Origin: Spirirestis rafaelensis WJT71-NPBG6
GTDB taxonomy: Bacteria > Cyanobacteriota > Cyanobacteriia > Cyanobacteriales > Nostocaceae
DNA: 64,000 nt
Direction of reading: 5' to 3'
NCBI GenBank assembly: GCA_019359015.1
Contig: JAHHID010000008.1
Coordinates: forward strand, 62,001 to 126,000
Notes under the pieces: generated by a model
The model's input: the letters and a program-made list of their open reading frames with translations, nothing else
Database searches by the model: none
What the model was told of the DNA's origin: nothing
In this document: positions 1 to 7,319 of the stretch, piece by piece
Numbering within the stretch: the first letter of the stretch is position 1
How the letters are laid out: the number at the start of each line of letters is the position of its first letter
Position numbers and translations under genes: made by a program

Positions 1-1753
1 ACATTACACCACTCTTAAATTCTCCAGCTTCCACAGCTGCGGCAATGCTACCATGACGGCGGACAGTATTAATTACCTTCAAATGGTGGCGATGTCCGCC
101 CCGCACAGCGACACCCCGCTTCATATCCACACCGAGGGAAGTCCCCATCATATTTTGCTCCATATCGTGGACTGCGATCGCATTTCCACCCAACAGAGCT
201 TGTACATATCCTTCTCTAATTAGCCGCGCCAAATGTTCGCCCCCACCAGTGTGAATCACCACAGGTCCCGCTGTGACAACTACTTTACCGCCAGCATCGC
301 GAATTTTACGTAATTCCCACGCCACCTGCTCAACGACTATTTCCACGCGCCGTTCGCTGGAAACACCCGCCGACATAAAGCTGAATTCTTGAGTGTTGCG
401 TTGTTCCCGCGATTCTGTTTTGCGGATGGTGCGGATACCTTGCACATCGACAACTACATGTTCGCCTATTTCTAAATCGCGTAAAAGTTTACATTGCGCT
501 AGCCAGCCATTGGGAGTTTGGATAACAGCGATCGCGCCATCCATCCGTTGCGAAAGCACCTTCACCCATTGACCATTAATTCGCACTTCGGTAGGATAAA
601 TCGTACTCACATAAAAATCATCTGGTGCAACTCCTGCTTGCAATACAGGCTCAAGTTTGGCGTCGCGCTCATCTTGGGGCAAATCGACCGCACCCAAATC
701 AATTAGGAGAGATACAATTTCTTCCATCACCTCGTGCGAAGGTGCTGATACCTTCACCTCAGCCGCTGAAGTACTTTGTCGCTGTTCTCCCAAGTTGAAA
801 TTTAGCACTTGGAAACTACCGCCACTATCGACAATCATATCTAGAGCGCGGTTAATCAAACCAGAATCAAGCAAGTGTCCTTCAATGCGAATAATGCGAC
901 TTTCTACCGAAACATTAGCGTGAACTTCTGCGCGTACTGGTTCCGTCACCCGCAACGTTAAACATTTAGCGGCGCCACCAGCTTTGAGAAATTCTGTTAA
1001 CGCCGTTTCTATCACTTGGAAACCCGCATCAGCAAGGCGTGTTTTCAGCGCATCACTCGCCTTGTTCATAATAACGATATGGTCTACATTCACCGTATTA
1101 CAGGCGAAGTTTACCGCGTCCGCTTCTTCAATCGCAATCCGCTTTTCTGGTGCGACACGCATTTCAATCATGCGGTTGGAGTAAGAATCAAAAGCACCTG
1201 GATAATACAGCAAATAACCATTTGCCAGGGGACAGAAGCAAGTATCCAGATGATAAAAGCGCTCGTCTATCAAACGTAAAGACACTACCTCGATATCCAG
1301 CCACTTAGCTAAATAGGGGTGAGAATCTAATTCTGAACGAAAACCGTATCCCGCCCATAACCAGCGTCCTTCTCGGTCTAGAAGTGCGTCTCCTGCGCCT
1401 TCAAAGGGCAAATCTTTCGGTAGCACATTGACTTTATAGCCGTTTTCTTCAAACCATTGCTTGAAGTAAGGCTCTTCTCCCTGACGCTCTTTGTGTAAAA
1501 AACGACTAAGAACCACGCTCTCTCCCAACACCAAGCCAGCGTTGGCGGTAAATACCATATCCGGTACACCTTTTTGAGGTGTAACCAAGTCTACAATAGC
1601 GTGTTCTTTAAGGACGAGATGAAGTTTTTGCCACTGTTCCACAGCGCGATCGCGCGATGACTTGTGAATATTCCCTTCCATCCAGGGGTTAATCACATAG
1701 TCCACATCATAGTGGTCAGGGGCGCACATTAAAAAGCGAATCCGGGAATTCAT
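1..1753 (-). CDS. agrE: Bifunctional arginine dihydrolase / ornithine-to-proline enzyme AgrE (ArgZ), 3' end outside window
   Basis: The N-terminal 584 residues of a protein usually about 700 residues long; the C-terminus lies left of base 1. The N-terminal half is an amidinotransferase-fold domain that hydrolyses arginine to ornithine, CO2 and ammonia. It shows the expected active-site residues: Asn71 in FTANAG, His169 in FYHLDT and Cys265 in GGAAKC. After about residue 280 it continues into the LOR/SDH (TIGR00300) region, which in Anabaena AgrE converts ornithine to proline. The enzyme mobilises arginine released from cyanophycin, the nitrogen store of filamentous cyanobacteria. The ATG at 1753 gives the conserved start MNSRIRFLMCAPDHYDV. 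Identification is from family knowledge plus visible motifs. Confidence 0.9.
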   Translation of the reverse strand, partial: MNSRIRFLMCAPDHYDVDYVINPWMEGNIHKSSRDRAVEQWQKLHLVLKEHAIVDLVTPQKGVPDMVFTANAGLVLGESVVLSRFLHKERQGEEPYFKQWFEENGYKVNVLPKDLPFEGAGDALLDREGRWLWAGYGFRSELDSHPYLAKWLDIEVVSLRLIDERFYHLDTCFCPLANGYLLYYPGAFDSYSNRMIEMRVAPEKRIAIEEADAVNFACNTVNVDHIVIMNKASDALKTRLADAGFQVIETALTEFLKAGGAAKCLTLRVTEPVRAEVHANVSVESRIIRIEGHLLDSGLINRALDMIVDSGGSFQVLNFNLGEQRQSTSAAEVKVSAPSHEVMEEIVSLLIDLGAVDLPQDERDAKLEPVLQAGVAPDDFYVSTIYPTEVRINGQWVKVLSQRMDGAIAVIQTPNGWLAQCKLLRDLEIGEHVVVDVQGIRTIRKTESREQRNTQEFSFMSAGVSSERRVEIVVEQVAWELRKIRDAGGKVVVTAGPVVIHTGGGEHLARLIREGYVQALLGGNAIAVHDMEQNMMGTSLGVDMKRGVAVRGGHRHHLKVINTVRRHGSIAAAVEAGEFKSGVM

Positions 1754-1899
1754 AGGAAATATCACAAGCGTTATGAATGCTACAAGCTTAGTACAGACTT
1801 TTGTCGATCCAATTCTGTCAAATTTACTACTAAACTTCTTTCTTCTAGTAGTTGAAGGCAATATTAAGGCTGAGTTTCTATTTTATAGTTCAAAGGGTT

Positions 1900-2343
1900 T
1901 CAAAGCCAGGATTCAACCGATAATGCTCTGGCTTGTTGAATCCGCTCAAAGTCGGTGTCTGCCGAGACAATGGTCAGATTGTGTTGCAAAGCAATGGCAG
2001 CAATCCAGAGATCGTTCTCATCGAATCCTAGTTCGGTAATTTTAGTTTTTCTCCGCTTGCTCTTTTCTTTGGGACCAAATTGAGCGAATATGGCTGCTTT
2101 AAGGCTACCGTAAATATCCGCAGTCACTGGATCTACGTTATAAATATAGATACCTTGAAGAAAGCGTTTAACTAAAACCAAATTACTTTCTTGCCGTTGA
2201 GAACGCTCTGCCATATCGATAAGTTCTCCTTTTACAATCACGCAAGTTGCAATTAGGGTATTTTCAACTTCAGCAATGCGACGTAAAATATTAGACTTGG
2301 CAAGAATTGCACCACTACAGTGGTTAGTATCCAGTAAATACAT
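1900..2343 (-). CDS. vapC: PIN-domain (VapC-type) toxin ribonuclease
   Basis: A 147-residue PIN domain with the acidic metal-binding set: Asp5 (LLDTN), Glu40 (KGELID), Asp111 (ENDLWIAA) and Asp129 (SADTDF). VapC toxins are Mg-dependent endoribonucleases, often cutting tRNA or rRNA, and are held inactive by the partner antitoxin. The ATG overlaps the stop codon of the upstream ORF by one base (TAATG), the tight coupling typical of toxin-antitoxin pairs. All four acidic residues are present, so it looks catalytically intact. The RNA target cannot be read from sequence. Confidence 0.85.
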   Translation of the reverse strand: MYLLDTNHCSGAILAKSNILRRIAEVENTLIATCVIVKGELIDMAERSQRQESNLVLVKRFLQGIYIYNVDPVTADIYGSLKAAIFAQFGPKEKSKRRKTKITELGFDENDLWIAAIALQHNLTIVSADTDFERIQQARALSVESWL

Positions 2344-2654
2344 TACTCATCAAAGGGATTATGCTGATTAAAGTTGGCTTTACCGCGAGTAGCGTATACC
2401 ATTTCCAGACATTCTTCAAAGTCATCTCCTTCCCAATTACCAATGGTTTTCAGATGTTCTAAAAGTGAGCGACCTGTGGATTGAATTGGTGTCTGAGGTT
2501 CTGTTCCAATTTGGTTATTTGCATTCTTGTCATTAATTTTTGGCTGATTTGTGGGTTGTTTTGTTTTCAAAAAGCGCAGAAAGTCTAAAGTTTCGGCAAG
2601 AACGGTTTCTGGTGTCGATTCAATTTCTTGAAGTAGTAATTCTTTAATAGTCAT
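2343..2654 (-). CDS. Putative antitoxin (DUF2281/VapB-like)
   Basis: About 103 residues beginning MTIKELLLQ. An in-frame ATG 15 bases upstream, at 2669, is an alternative start. The first 30 residues form an amphipathic helix ending in LDFLRFLKTKQ, as in DUF2281 antitoxin-like proteins. A polar Asn/Gln/Pro-rich linker follows, then an acidic segment (GDDFEECLEMV) that could bind the toxin. It is the first gene of the pair and its stop overlaps the toxin start. No ribbon-helix-helix or AbrB DNA-binding fold is obvious. Assignment rests mainly on position next to the PIN gene and the N-terminal pattern. Confidence 0.65.
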   Translation of the reverse strand: MTIKELLLQEIESTPETVLAETLDFLRFLKTKQPTNQPKINDKNANNQIGTEPQTPIQSTGRSLLEHLKTIGNWEGDDFEECLEMVYATRGKANFNQHNPFDE

Positions 2655-2768
2655 GATGATTTTTACCAATTTCGATTTTAGTTAATCAATAAACATTATT
2701 TCGTTGGAACATTGCTAATTATATCATGTGCTTAATTTATTAATAGTAATAAAAATACCGGAATCATC

Positions 2769-2799
2769 GTAGAGACGTTTTGCAGTAGATCGTCTCTAC
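2769..2799. repeat. Interspersed hairpin repeat (GTAGAGACG family), copy A
   Basis: The inverted repeat GTAGAGACG / CGTCTCTAC surrounds a 13-base loop. Related copies lie at 6105-6133, 9632-9660 and 46746-46789. It sits between the acetyltransferase stop and the antitoxin start, on a short stretch with no other feature. Confidence 0.7.
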
Positions 2800-2807
2800 A
2801 ATATGTG

Positions 2808-3230
2808 TTATTTATCGTAAATAATATCATTCACTAACCATTTTCCGATGACTTTACTTAATCCGGTAGGCTGTTCTGCAAATCCCAATTTTTTATAAAA
2901 ATCAACAGAGTCATCGGTAAACAAGTAAATGTGTTGTCCTGGCAATTCTTCTGTAAGAATCTCCATCATTTTTCGCGCAATACCCTGATGGCGATATTCT
3001 GAATAAGTCCAAACATCGACGATGTAAGCATTACACACTCCATCAGATAGCGCTCTAGCTGTACCTACAATTTGTTTATCGGCATAAGCAATGCATGTCG
3101 AATAACTATTGGCAAAAGATGTTTGTAATTGCTCTGTAGTTCGTCCGTTATGAAAGTTATCTTTGATTAATGTTGCCTTCATTTCTTCCCAATCAACATC
3201 AACTAAATCGCGTTTATAGGTAATATTCAT
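2808..3230 (-). CDS. GNAT family N-acetyltransferase
   Basis: A 140-residue single GNAT domain. The acetyl-CoA binding motif A is visible as RHQGIA after the beta-4 strand YIVDVWTYSEY. The C-terminal YLFTDDSVDFYKKLGF is the usual motif B, with a tyrosine in the general-acid position. GNAT enzymes move an acetyl group from acetyl-CoA to an amine; the acceptor cannot be predicted. It is monocistronic, with a 138-base gap containing a hairpin repeat before the antitoxin gene. Confidence 0.85.
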   Translation of the reverse strand: MNITYKRDLVDVDWEEMKATLIKDNFHNGRTTEQLQTSFANSYSTCIAYADKQIVGTARALSDGVCNAYIVDVWTYSEYRHQGIARKMMEILTEELPGQHIYLFTDDSVDFYKKLGFAEQPTGLSKVIGKWLVNDIIYDK

Positions 3231-3295
3231 AGATTTTTTGGTTAATGGCTTAGACTTTATTCAGATTCCCAACTTCGTAAAAGTTGTCGGGGATC

Positions 3296-3565
3296 TTATT
3301 TTTTCACGAATCCTAAACAAACTGATATCTCATTTTTAGTATTTGTCAATATGTCAAAGGCTGTCGTTACCACAACAGAAGCCTTCATCAGAAACGCAGA
3401 AGTTGTTGTGATTAAATCATAAATAAAACTTATAAATAAAGAAGTTTTCGTTCCTATAAAATAAGCAAAAATTATGAATGAAGAAGTTGTCGTTACCACC
3501 ACAGAAGCTGTGGTTATGAACGGTGAAACCAAGATTACACACCTGGGTTGTTTATTTTCAATCAT
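3296..3565. other. Low-complexity segment with internally repeated coding-like blocks
   Basis: The segment is open in both directions and repetitive. On the plus strand two short ORFs share the encoded string VVTTTEA: one begins at about 3351 and ends in TAA at about 3422, the other begins at 3474 and stops near 3611. The minus strand gives an 89-residue hydrophobic ORF made of Val/Thr-rich repeats. None has a recognisable family, a good ribosome binding site or conserved residues. It may be a decayed repetitive gene. Confidence 0.3.
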
Positions 3566-3621
3566 GCGATCGCGCTGTCATTCACTCAACAACTATCAAC
3601 GCTCCAACTAACAAACAACAA

Positions 3622-4860
3622 TTATCCCGGTTTCTGATCTAAACGAGTTGCTTGCTCTAAAGCGGCTTTTTCTCTGGCTCTTTTAGCGTAGGGTTGTAAT
3701 TGAGTGCGATCGCATCCTGTTAAAATGCTAAGATTTTCTAAGCTCATGCCGCGCATCAACATTTCTACGCGCCAAGTTTGTTGTGCTTGGATAATTGCTG
3801 GTGGTTGTCCTTGTGGTGTTAACAGTCCCTGTGTCCACATATGCCAGTGTACGTGAATTTGTGATTCTGACATTGGCTCGCCAGATTCATGAATAAACAT
3901 GGCAGATTGATTATCTTTACGACTTTTCAGCCATTTAGTTAATGGATTATTGGTGTAGGAACCATAGCGATTACCCATTATCCATTGATTGACAGGTACT
4001 TGGCGAAATCCGGTGTTATTGACAATTTGCAGAAAATGCCCTTGAGTATCGTAGAATTGATGCGATCGCTGCAAGTTAACTACTTCCGCAACAGATAACC
4101 CAGCAGCAAATAACACATAAGCCATTGCATAATCTTGCACTCCCAATTTTCTCGCTTGTTGGAGAATTTGATGAACTAAAGAAGCCGGCAAATCAGCCAC
4201 TTCTCTAGTAATAGAATCTATTACAGTCAAACTTGAGGAATATTGACTTGTTTCAACTATCGGTGACATTGCTCCTTGTAAAAACAACTGCACCAAATTT
4301 TCGAGAAAATCATCTCTATCTTCCCAAAGTTCGTGAAATTCGCTAGTAAACTCAATTACCGCATATCCCAGCAACATCCCATTTAACAAACTGGCTAATT
4401 TTTCTGCCGGTAGATAGGTATTTAAGTGTCCCTGTTGAATTACAGTAGCTAAGTACTCTGCTACATAACGGTTAGCTTCCGTTAACCCCCGTCCCAAAGC
4501 GCGGCGATTTTCTGTTGGGTATTGGTCGGCTTCACCCACCACAGACCTAACAAACTCTGGAACTTGTTCTAATGCATGTAAGCTTTCACTTGCATAATCT
4601 TTTAGAGCTTGGTAAACATTACCAGGTGGAACTGCTCGACGAACTAAAGACTCACCTAAATTTTTAAAGGCTGCGGATTCTTCCAAGACAGCCAAAAGTA
4701 GTCCGTGCTTATTTCCAAAATGCCGGAATAGCGTCACTTCATTGACTTCTGCTTTTTCGGCAATTTGGCGGGTTGTAGTGCCGCTGACTCCTTGAGCGGC
4801 AAATAATTCAAGCGCTGCTTGAATCAGACGTTGACGAGCTGAATGGGATTGAGAAGACAT
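3622..4860 (-). CDS. TetR-type regulator fused to a degenerate tyrosine-recombinase-like domain
   Basis: 412 residues from the ATG at 4860; a TTG 15 bases upstream falls inside the operator and is less likely. Residues 1-60 are a TetR DNA-binding domain (RQIAEKAEVNEVTLFRHFGNK), followed by a helical ligand domain to about 200. A typical TetR protein ends there. Residues 220-395 instead resemble the catalytic fold of tyrosine recombinases: LFAAGLSVAEVVNL matches box I, QTWRVEMLMRGMSLENLSILTG matches box II, and a Tyr follows in QPYAKRA. The first catalytic Arg, the box II histidines and the H/W position are lost, so strand transfer is unlikely. It is divergent from the desaturase gene and has a palindrome just upstream of its start, suggesting autoregulation. 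Confidence 0.8.
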   Translation of the reverse strand: MSSQSHSARQRLIQAALELFAAQGVSGTTTRQIAEKAEVNEVTLFRHFGNKHGLLLAVLEESAAFKNLGESLVRRAVPPGNVYQALKDYASESLHALEQVPEFVRSVVGEADQYPTENRRALGRGLTEANRYVAEYLATVIQQGHLNTYLPAEKLASLLNGMLLGYAVIEFTSEFHELWEDRDDFLENLVQLFLQGAMSPIVETSQYSSSLTVIDSITREVADLPASLVHQILQQARKLGVQDYAMAYVLFAAGLSVAEVVNLQRSHQFYDTQGHFLQIVNNTGFRQVPVNQWIMGNRYGSYTNNPLTKWLKSRKDNQSAMFIHESGEPMSESQIHVHWHMWTQGLLTPQGQPPAIIQAQQTWRVEMLMRGMSLENLSILTGCDRTQLQPYAKRAREKAALEQATRLDQKPG

Positions 4861-4869
4861 AAAAGAAAA

Positions 4870-4888
4870 ATGCAAGTGTTACTTGCAT
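4870..4888. promoter_or_regulatory. Palindromic operator, site 1 (probable TetR-fusion binding site)
   Basis: A perfect inverted repeat, ATGCAAGT-GTT-ACTTGCAT, ten bases upstream of the regulator's ATG. Length and symmetry fit a TetR-dimer operator. Near-copies lie at 4916 and 6591. The pairing with the regulator is inferred from position. Confidence 0.7.
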
Positions 4889-4915
4889 ACAAATCGCAGA
4901 ACTGTTAGCATAAAA

Positions 4916-4934
4916 ATGTAAGTGGTACTTGCTC
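4916..4934. promoter_or_regulatory. Palindromic operator, site 2 (imperfect)
   Basis: ATGTAAGT-GGT-ACTTGCTC matches site 1 at 7 of 8 left-arm and 6 of 8 right-arm bases, with the same three-base centre length. It lies between the regulator and the desaturase, about 46 bases centre-to-centre from site 1. That spacing is between four and five helical turns. Confidence 0.55.
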
Positions 4935-5181
4935 AACTGTAAACGATTGCTTTAGAAAGAGCTAAACAGATAATCGGGTAAACCAATGCGTGAGGAATGT
5001 TAGAAACACACGACTTACGCACCAAAAAAAAAGAATGACTCTTGTAGGATGAGGCATCTAGCCTCAGCAATCTGCGGAGCCAATTCAGAAGCCAACCTCG
5101 CAAAATCTGTCAAATTATGCCGAGCATATTGCAACTCCCGACAAAAGCAAATCGCTTCCTCACCCATCGACAGGAATTTTT
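4935..5181. other. Intergenic leader of the desaturase gene
   Basis: About 250 bases between operator site 2 and the desaturase ATG. It contains a short hairpin (GATGAGGCATCTAGCCTCA, 5049-5067) and no ORF of note. It presumably holds the desaturase promoter. No clear -35/-10 pair could be assigned by eye. Confidence 0.4.
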
Positions 5182-6021
5182 ATGACTGCAAAATTTTTTA
5201 CCAGCACTCCTAAGGGCGGAAACTCTCTGGCGCTCAATTGGACAAATGTGGTATTTTTCACTACATTTCATGCCATAGCTTTACTTGCCCCGTGGTTTTT
5301 CTCCTGGTCTGCATTAGCTTTAGTGATATTTCTTCACTGGCTATTTGGGAGTATTGGTATATGTTTGGGGTATCATCGACTGCTGAGTCATCGAAGTTTC
5401 CAAGTTCCTAAGTGGTTGGAGTATGCGATCGCTCTTATCGGAGCGCTAGCTTTGCAAGGAGGTCCAATTTTTTGGATTGGTGGACATCGGCAGCATCACG
5501 CTCATACAGAAGACGTTGACTTAGATCCCTACTCTGCCCAACGAGGATTTTGGTGGAGCCACATGCTCTGGATTTTTTATCCTCGTTCAGAGTTCTTTGA
5601 TTATGAAATCTATGCAAAATATGCGCCTGACCTAGCACGACAACCATATTATCGCTGGCTAGATCGCTATTTTCTACTTTTGCAAATTCCCCTCGGTATC
5701 GTGCTGTATCTTATCGGCGGGTGGTCGTTTGTTATCTACGGAATTTTCTTAAGAGCAGTCTTGCTTTGGCACTCAACTTGGTTTGTCAACTCCGCCACAC
5801 ACGCTTGGGGCTACCGCAATTTTGAAGCGAACGACGGTGCGCGTAACCTTTGGTGGGTATCCATTGTAACTTATGGCGAAGGCTGGCATAACAACCATCA
5901 TACCTTTCCCCAAATGGCAAAATCTGGATTGCATTGGTGGGAAGTCGATGTTACTTGGTGGAGCATCAAACTTTTGAAGACTTTGGGTTTAGCCAAAAAA
6001 GTTAACTTGCCTTCTTCTTAA
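5182..6021 (+). CDS. desC: Acyl-lipid delta-9 fatty acid desaturase (DesC-type)
   Basis: A 279-residue integral membrane di-iron desaturase. The three histidine boxes are complete: HRLLSH (65-70), HRQHH (102-106) and HNNHH (236-240). Hydrophobic segments flank the first and third boxes. Cyanobacterial DesC introduces the first double bond at delta-9 of acyl chains on membrane glycerolipids, using ferredoxin as electron donor. The length fits the DesC family. Filamentous species often carry more than one desC, and the paralogue class cannot be fixed here. It is divergent from the TetR fusion, with operators between them, so that regulator probably controls it. Confidence 0.88.
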   Translation: MTAKFFTSTPKGGNSLALNWTNVVFFTTFHAIALLAPWFFSWSALALVIFLHWLFGSIGICLGYHRLLSHRSFQVPKWLEYAIALIGALALQGGPIFWIGGHRQHHAHTEDVDLDPYSAQRGFWWSHMLWIFYPRSEFFDYEIYAKYAPDLARQPYYRWLDRYFLLLQIPLGIVLYLIGGWSFVIYGIFLRAVLLWHSTWFVNSATHAWGYRNFEANDGARNLWWVSIVTYGEGWHNNHHTFPQMAKSGLHWWEVDVTWWSIKLLKTLGLAKKVNLPSS

Positions 6022-6104
6022 AAGTAGTAAGCGTGGATAGCGCTTATTTGCAAACCCCCATCTCACCAAAAGCCTCAAAAGTACAAAAGCAAACCACACA
6101 TATA

Positions 6105-6133
6105 GTAGAGACGTTCCACCAAAACGTCTCTAC
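6105..6133. repeat. Interspersed hairpin repeat (GTAGAGACG family), copy B
   Basis: GTAGAGACGTT and AACGTCTCTAC form an 11-base perfect stem around a 7-base loop, 36 bases before the next ORF. It is the same family as the copies at 2769, 9632 and 46746. Confidence 0.75.
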
Positions 6134-6168
6134 GACGTTTGCTTACAGTTCGGCAAACAGGGTAAAAG

Positions 6169-6585
6169 ATGAACTCTCCAAAATTTCGTCAAAAAATTTT
6201 GCTAGCCATCATCACAGTTAATATCATTTCTACCTGGCTACATTACATCGACAATGCATTGTTTCTAAATCAATATTCTGGTTTTGAGTGGTTCACACCA
6301 GCTGGAGTTATTACAACTGTGATTGTCATGACTCCATTGGGGTTATTTGGATATTGGCTATACACCAAAGGAATGTTTTGGTTAACATACCTGACACTCG
6401 GCTTGTACTCCATAACCAGTATCTCTAGTCCAGGACACTATTTGTTGCCAATGATTGCTCCCATGTCTCTAAAAATGCATAGTCTGATTTGGCTGGATGC
6501 AGTTTCTGGGCTGACATTAATCGCCTTCTTGGTATGGTCTGGTGTGATATTGCAAGAGTGGCGTATTACGCCCACTGCAAATTGA
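6169..6585 (+). CDS. Small integral membrane protein of unknown function
   Basis: 138 residues with four probable membrane helices (about 10-30, 42-62, 68-90 and 108-128) and short polar ends. No family is recognised with confidence. It lies 147 bases after the desaturase on the same strand, and an operator-like palindrome follows six bases after its stop. It may therefore belong to the same lipid-related regulon, which is inference from position only. A polar N-terminus (MNSPKFRQK) and polar C-terminus put both ends on the same side of the membrane. Confidence 0.7.
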   Translation: MNSPKFRQKILLAIITVNIISTWLHYIDNALFLNQYSGFEWFTPAGVITTVIVMTPLGLFGYWLYTKGMFWLTYLTLGLYSITSISSPGHYLLPMIAPMSLKMHSLIWLDAVSGLTLIAFLVWSGVILQEWRITPTAN

Positions 6586-6590
6586 GTATG

Positions 6591-6609
6591 ATGCAAGTGT
6601 TAATTGCAT
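6591..6609. promoter_or_regulatory. Palindromic operator, site 3, downstream of the membrane-protein gene
   Basis: ATGCAAGT-GTT-AATTGCAT differs from site 1 at one base. It lies between two convergent genes, so it is not in a promoter position for any gene recognised here. With sites 1 and 2 it brackets the desaturase and membrane-protein genes over about 1.7 kb. A DNA loop or an unseen transcript are possible explanations. Confidence 0.55.
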
Positions 6610-6775
6610 CTGGTAAACTTCGTTCGTGTTGCTGAAAGCTGGTGGATGCACTTGTTGAACTTTTAATTTTTAACTCCCAACTTTTAACTAAGTACACGCA
6701 TTGCACGCATTTCATAGGGAAATATTTAAGGAAGACTCCGCGTCCCTCCGCATTTAATAGTATTAATGCAAAGTA

Positions 6776-7198
6776 CTAAGACTCCTGCACCCGTTGCAAT
6801 TCTTGCTGAAGATGCTTACCCCACTGTGCAGCTAAAGGAATTTCTGTAAAAGGAACACGCACCGACTTTTCAGGAGAAAATATAAACTCCAACTCAATAG
6901 ACCGACCTTTTTCTGGTGGTGCTTGGGTATCTATTACTTTATCATCTACCAAAAGATGGATTTCTTTGATATCAACTAAAGAAAAAGTTTCCAGCTTGAT
7001 TAAACCTTTTGGCGTGGGTTTTCCCCAAGTTATATCATTGCCTTTTTGACCCAATACCGAGTAAATATCATACTTAGCTCGGTCAAATTGCTCTGCCCAA
7101 ATCCGATAAGCCTCAACTTTTTTATACTCCCTTGAGCCTTGCCAAGCCAACCAGAAAAATATGAATAACAAAGGCAACCATAAAAGACCGCGTTCCAT
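6776..7198 (-). CDS. Hypothetical membrane-anchored protein
   Basis: 140 residues. One N-terminal membrane helix (LLWLPLLFIFFWLAW) is followed by a soluble domain rich in beta-strand-like segments (IKLETFSLVDIKEIHLLVDDKVI). No cysteine pair or catalytic motif is visible. It resembles small conserved cyanobacterial proteins of unknown role. It is divergent from the subtilase gene, with about 120 bases between the starts, so the two may share a control region. Confidence 0.65.
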   Translation of the reverse strand: MERGLLWLPLLFIFFWLAWQGSREYKKVEAYRIWAEQFDRAKYDIYSVLGQKGNDITWGKPTPKGLIKLETFSLVDIKEIHLLVDDKVIDTQAPPEKGRSIELEFIFSPEKSVRVPFTEIPLAAQWGKHLQQELQRVQES

Positions 7199-7319
7199 CG
7201 TAGAAAAAGTCCTAAATCCTGAATGAAAGATATGTAACTAAAGTGCAAAATACATCAACTAAAGGGCGCAGATAAGTTATCGTAGTGAGCAAACTGGCAT
7301 TCATCGGTGATGAGTTAAT

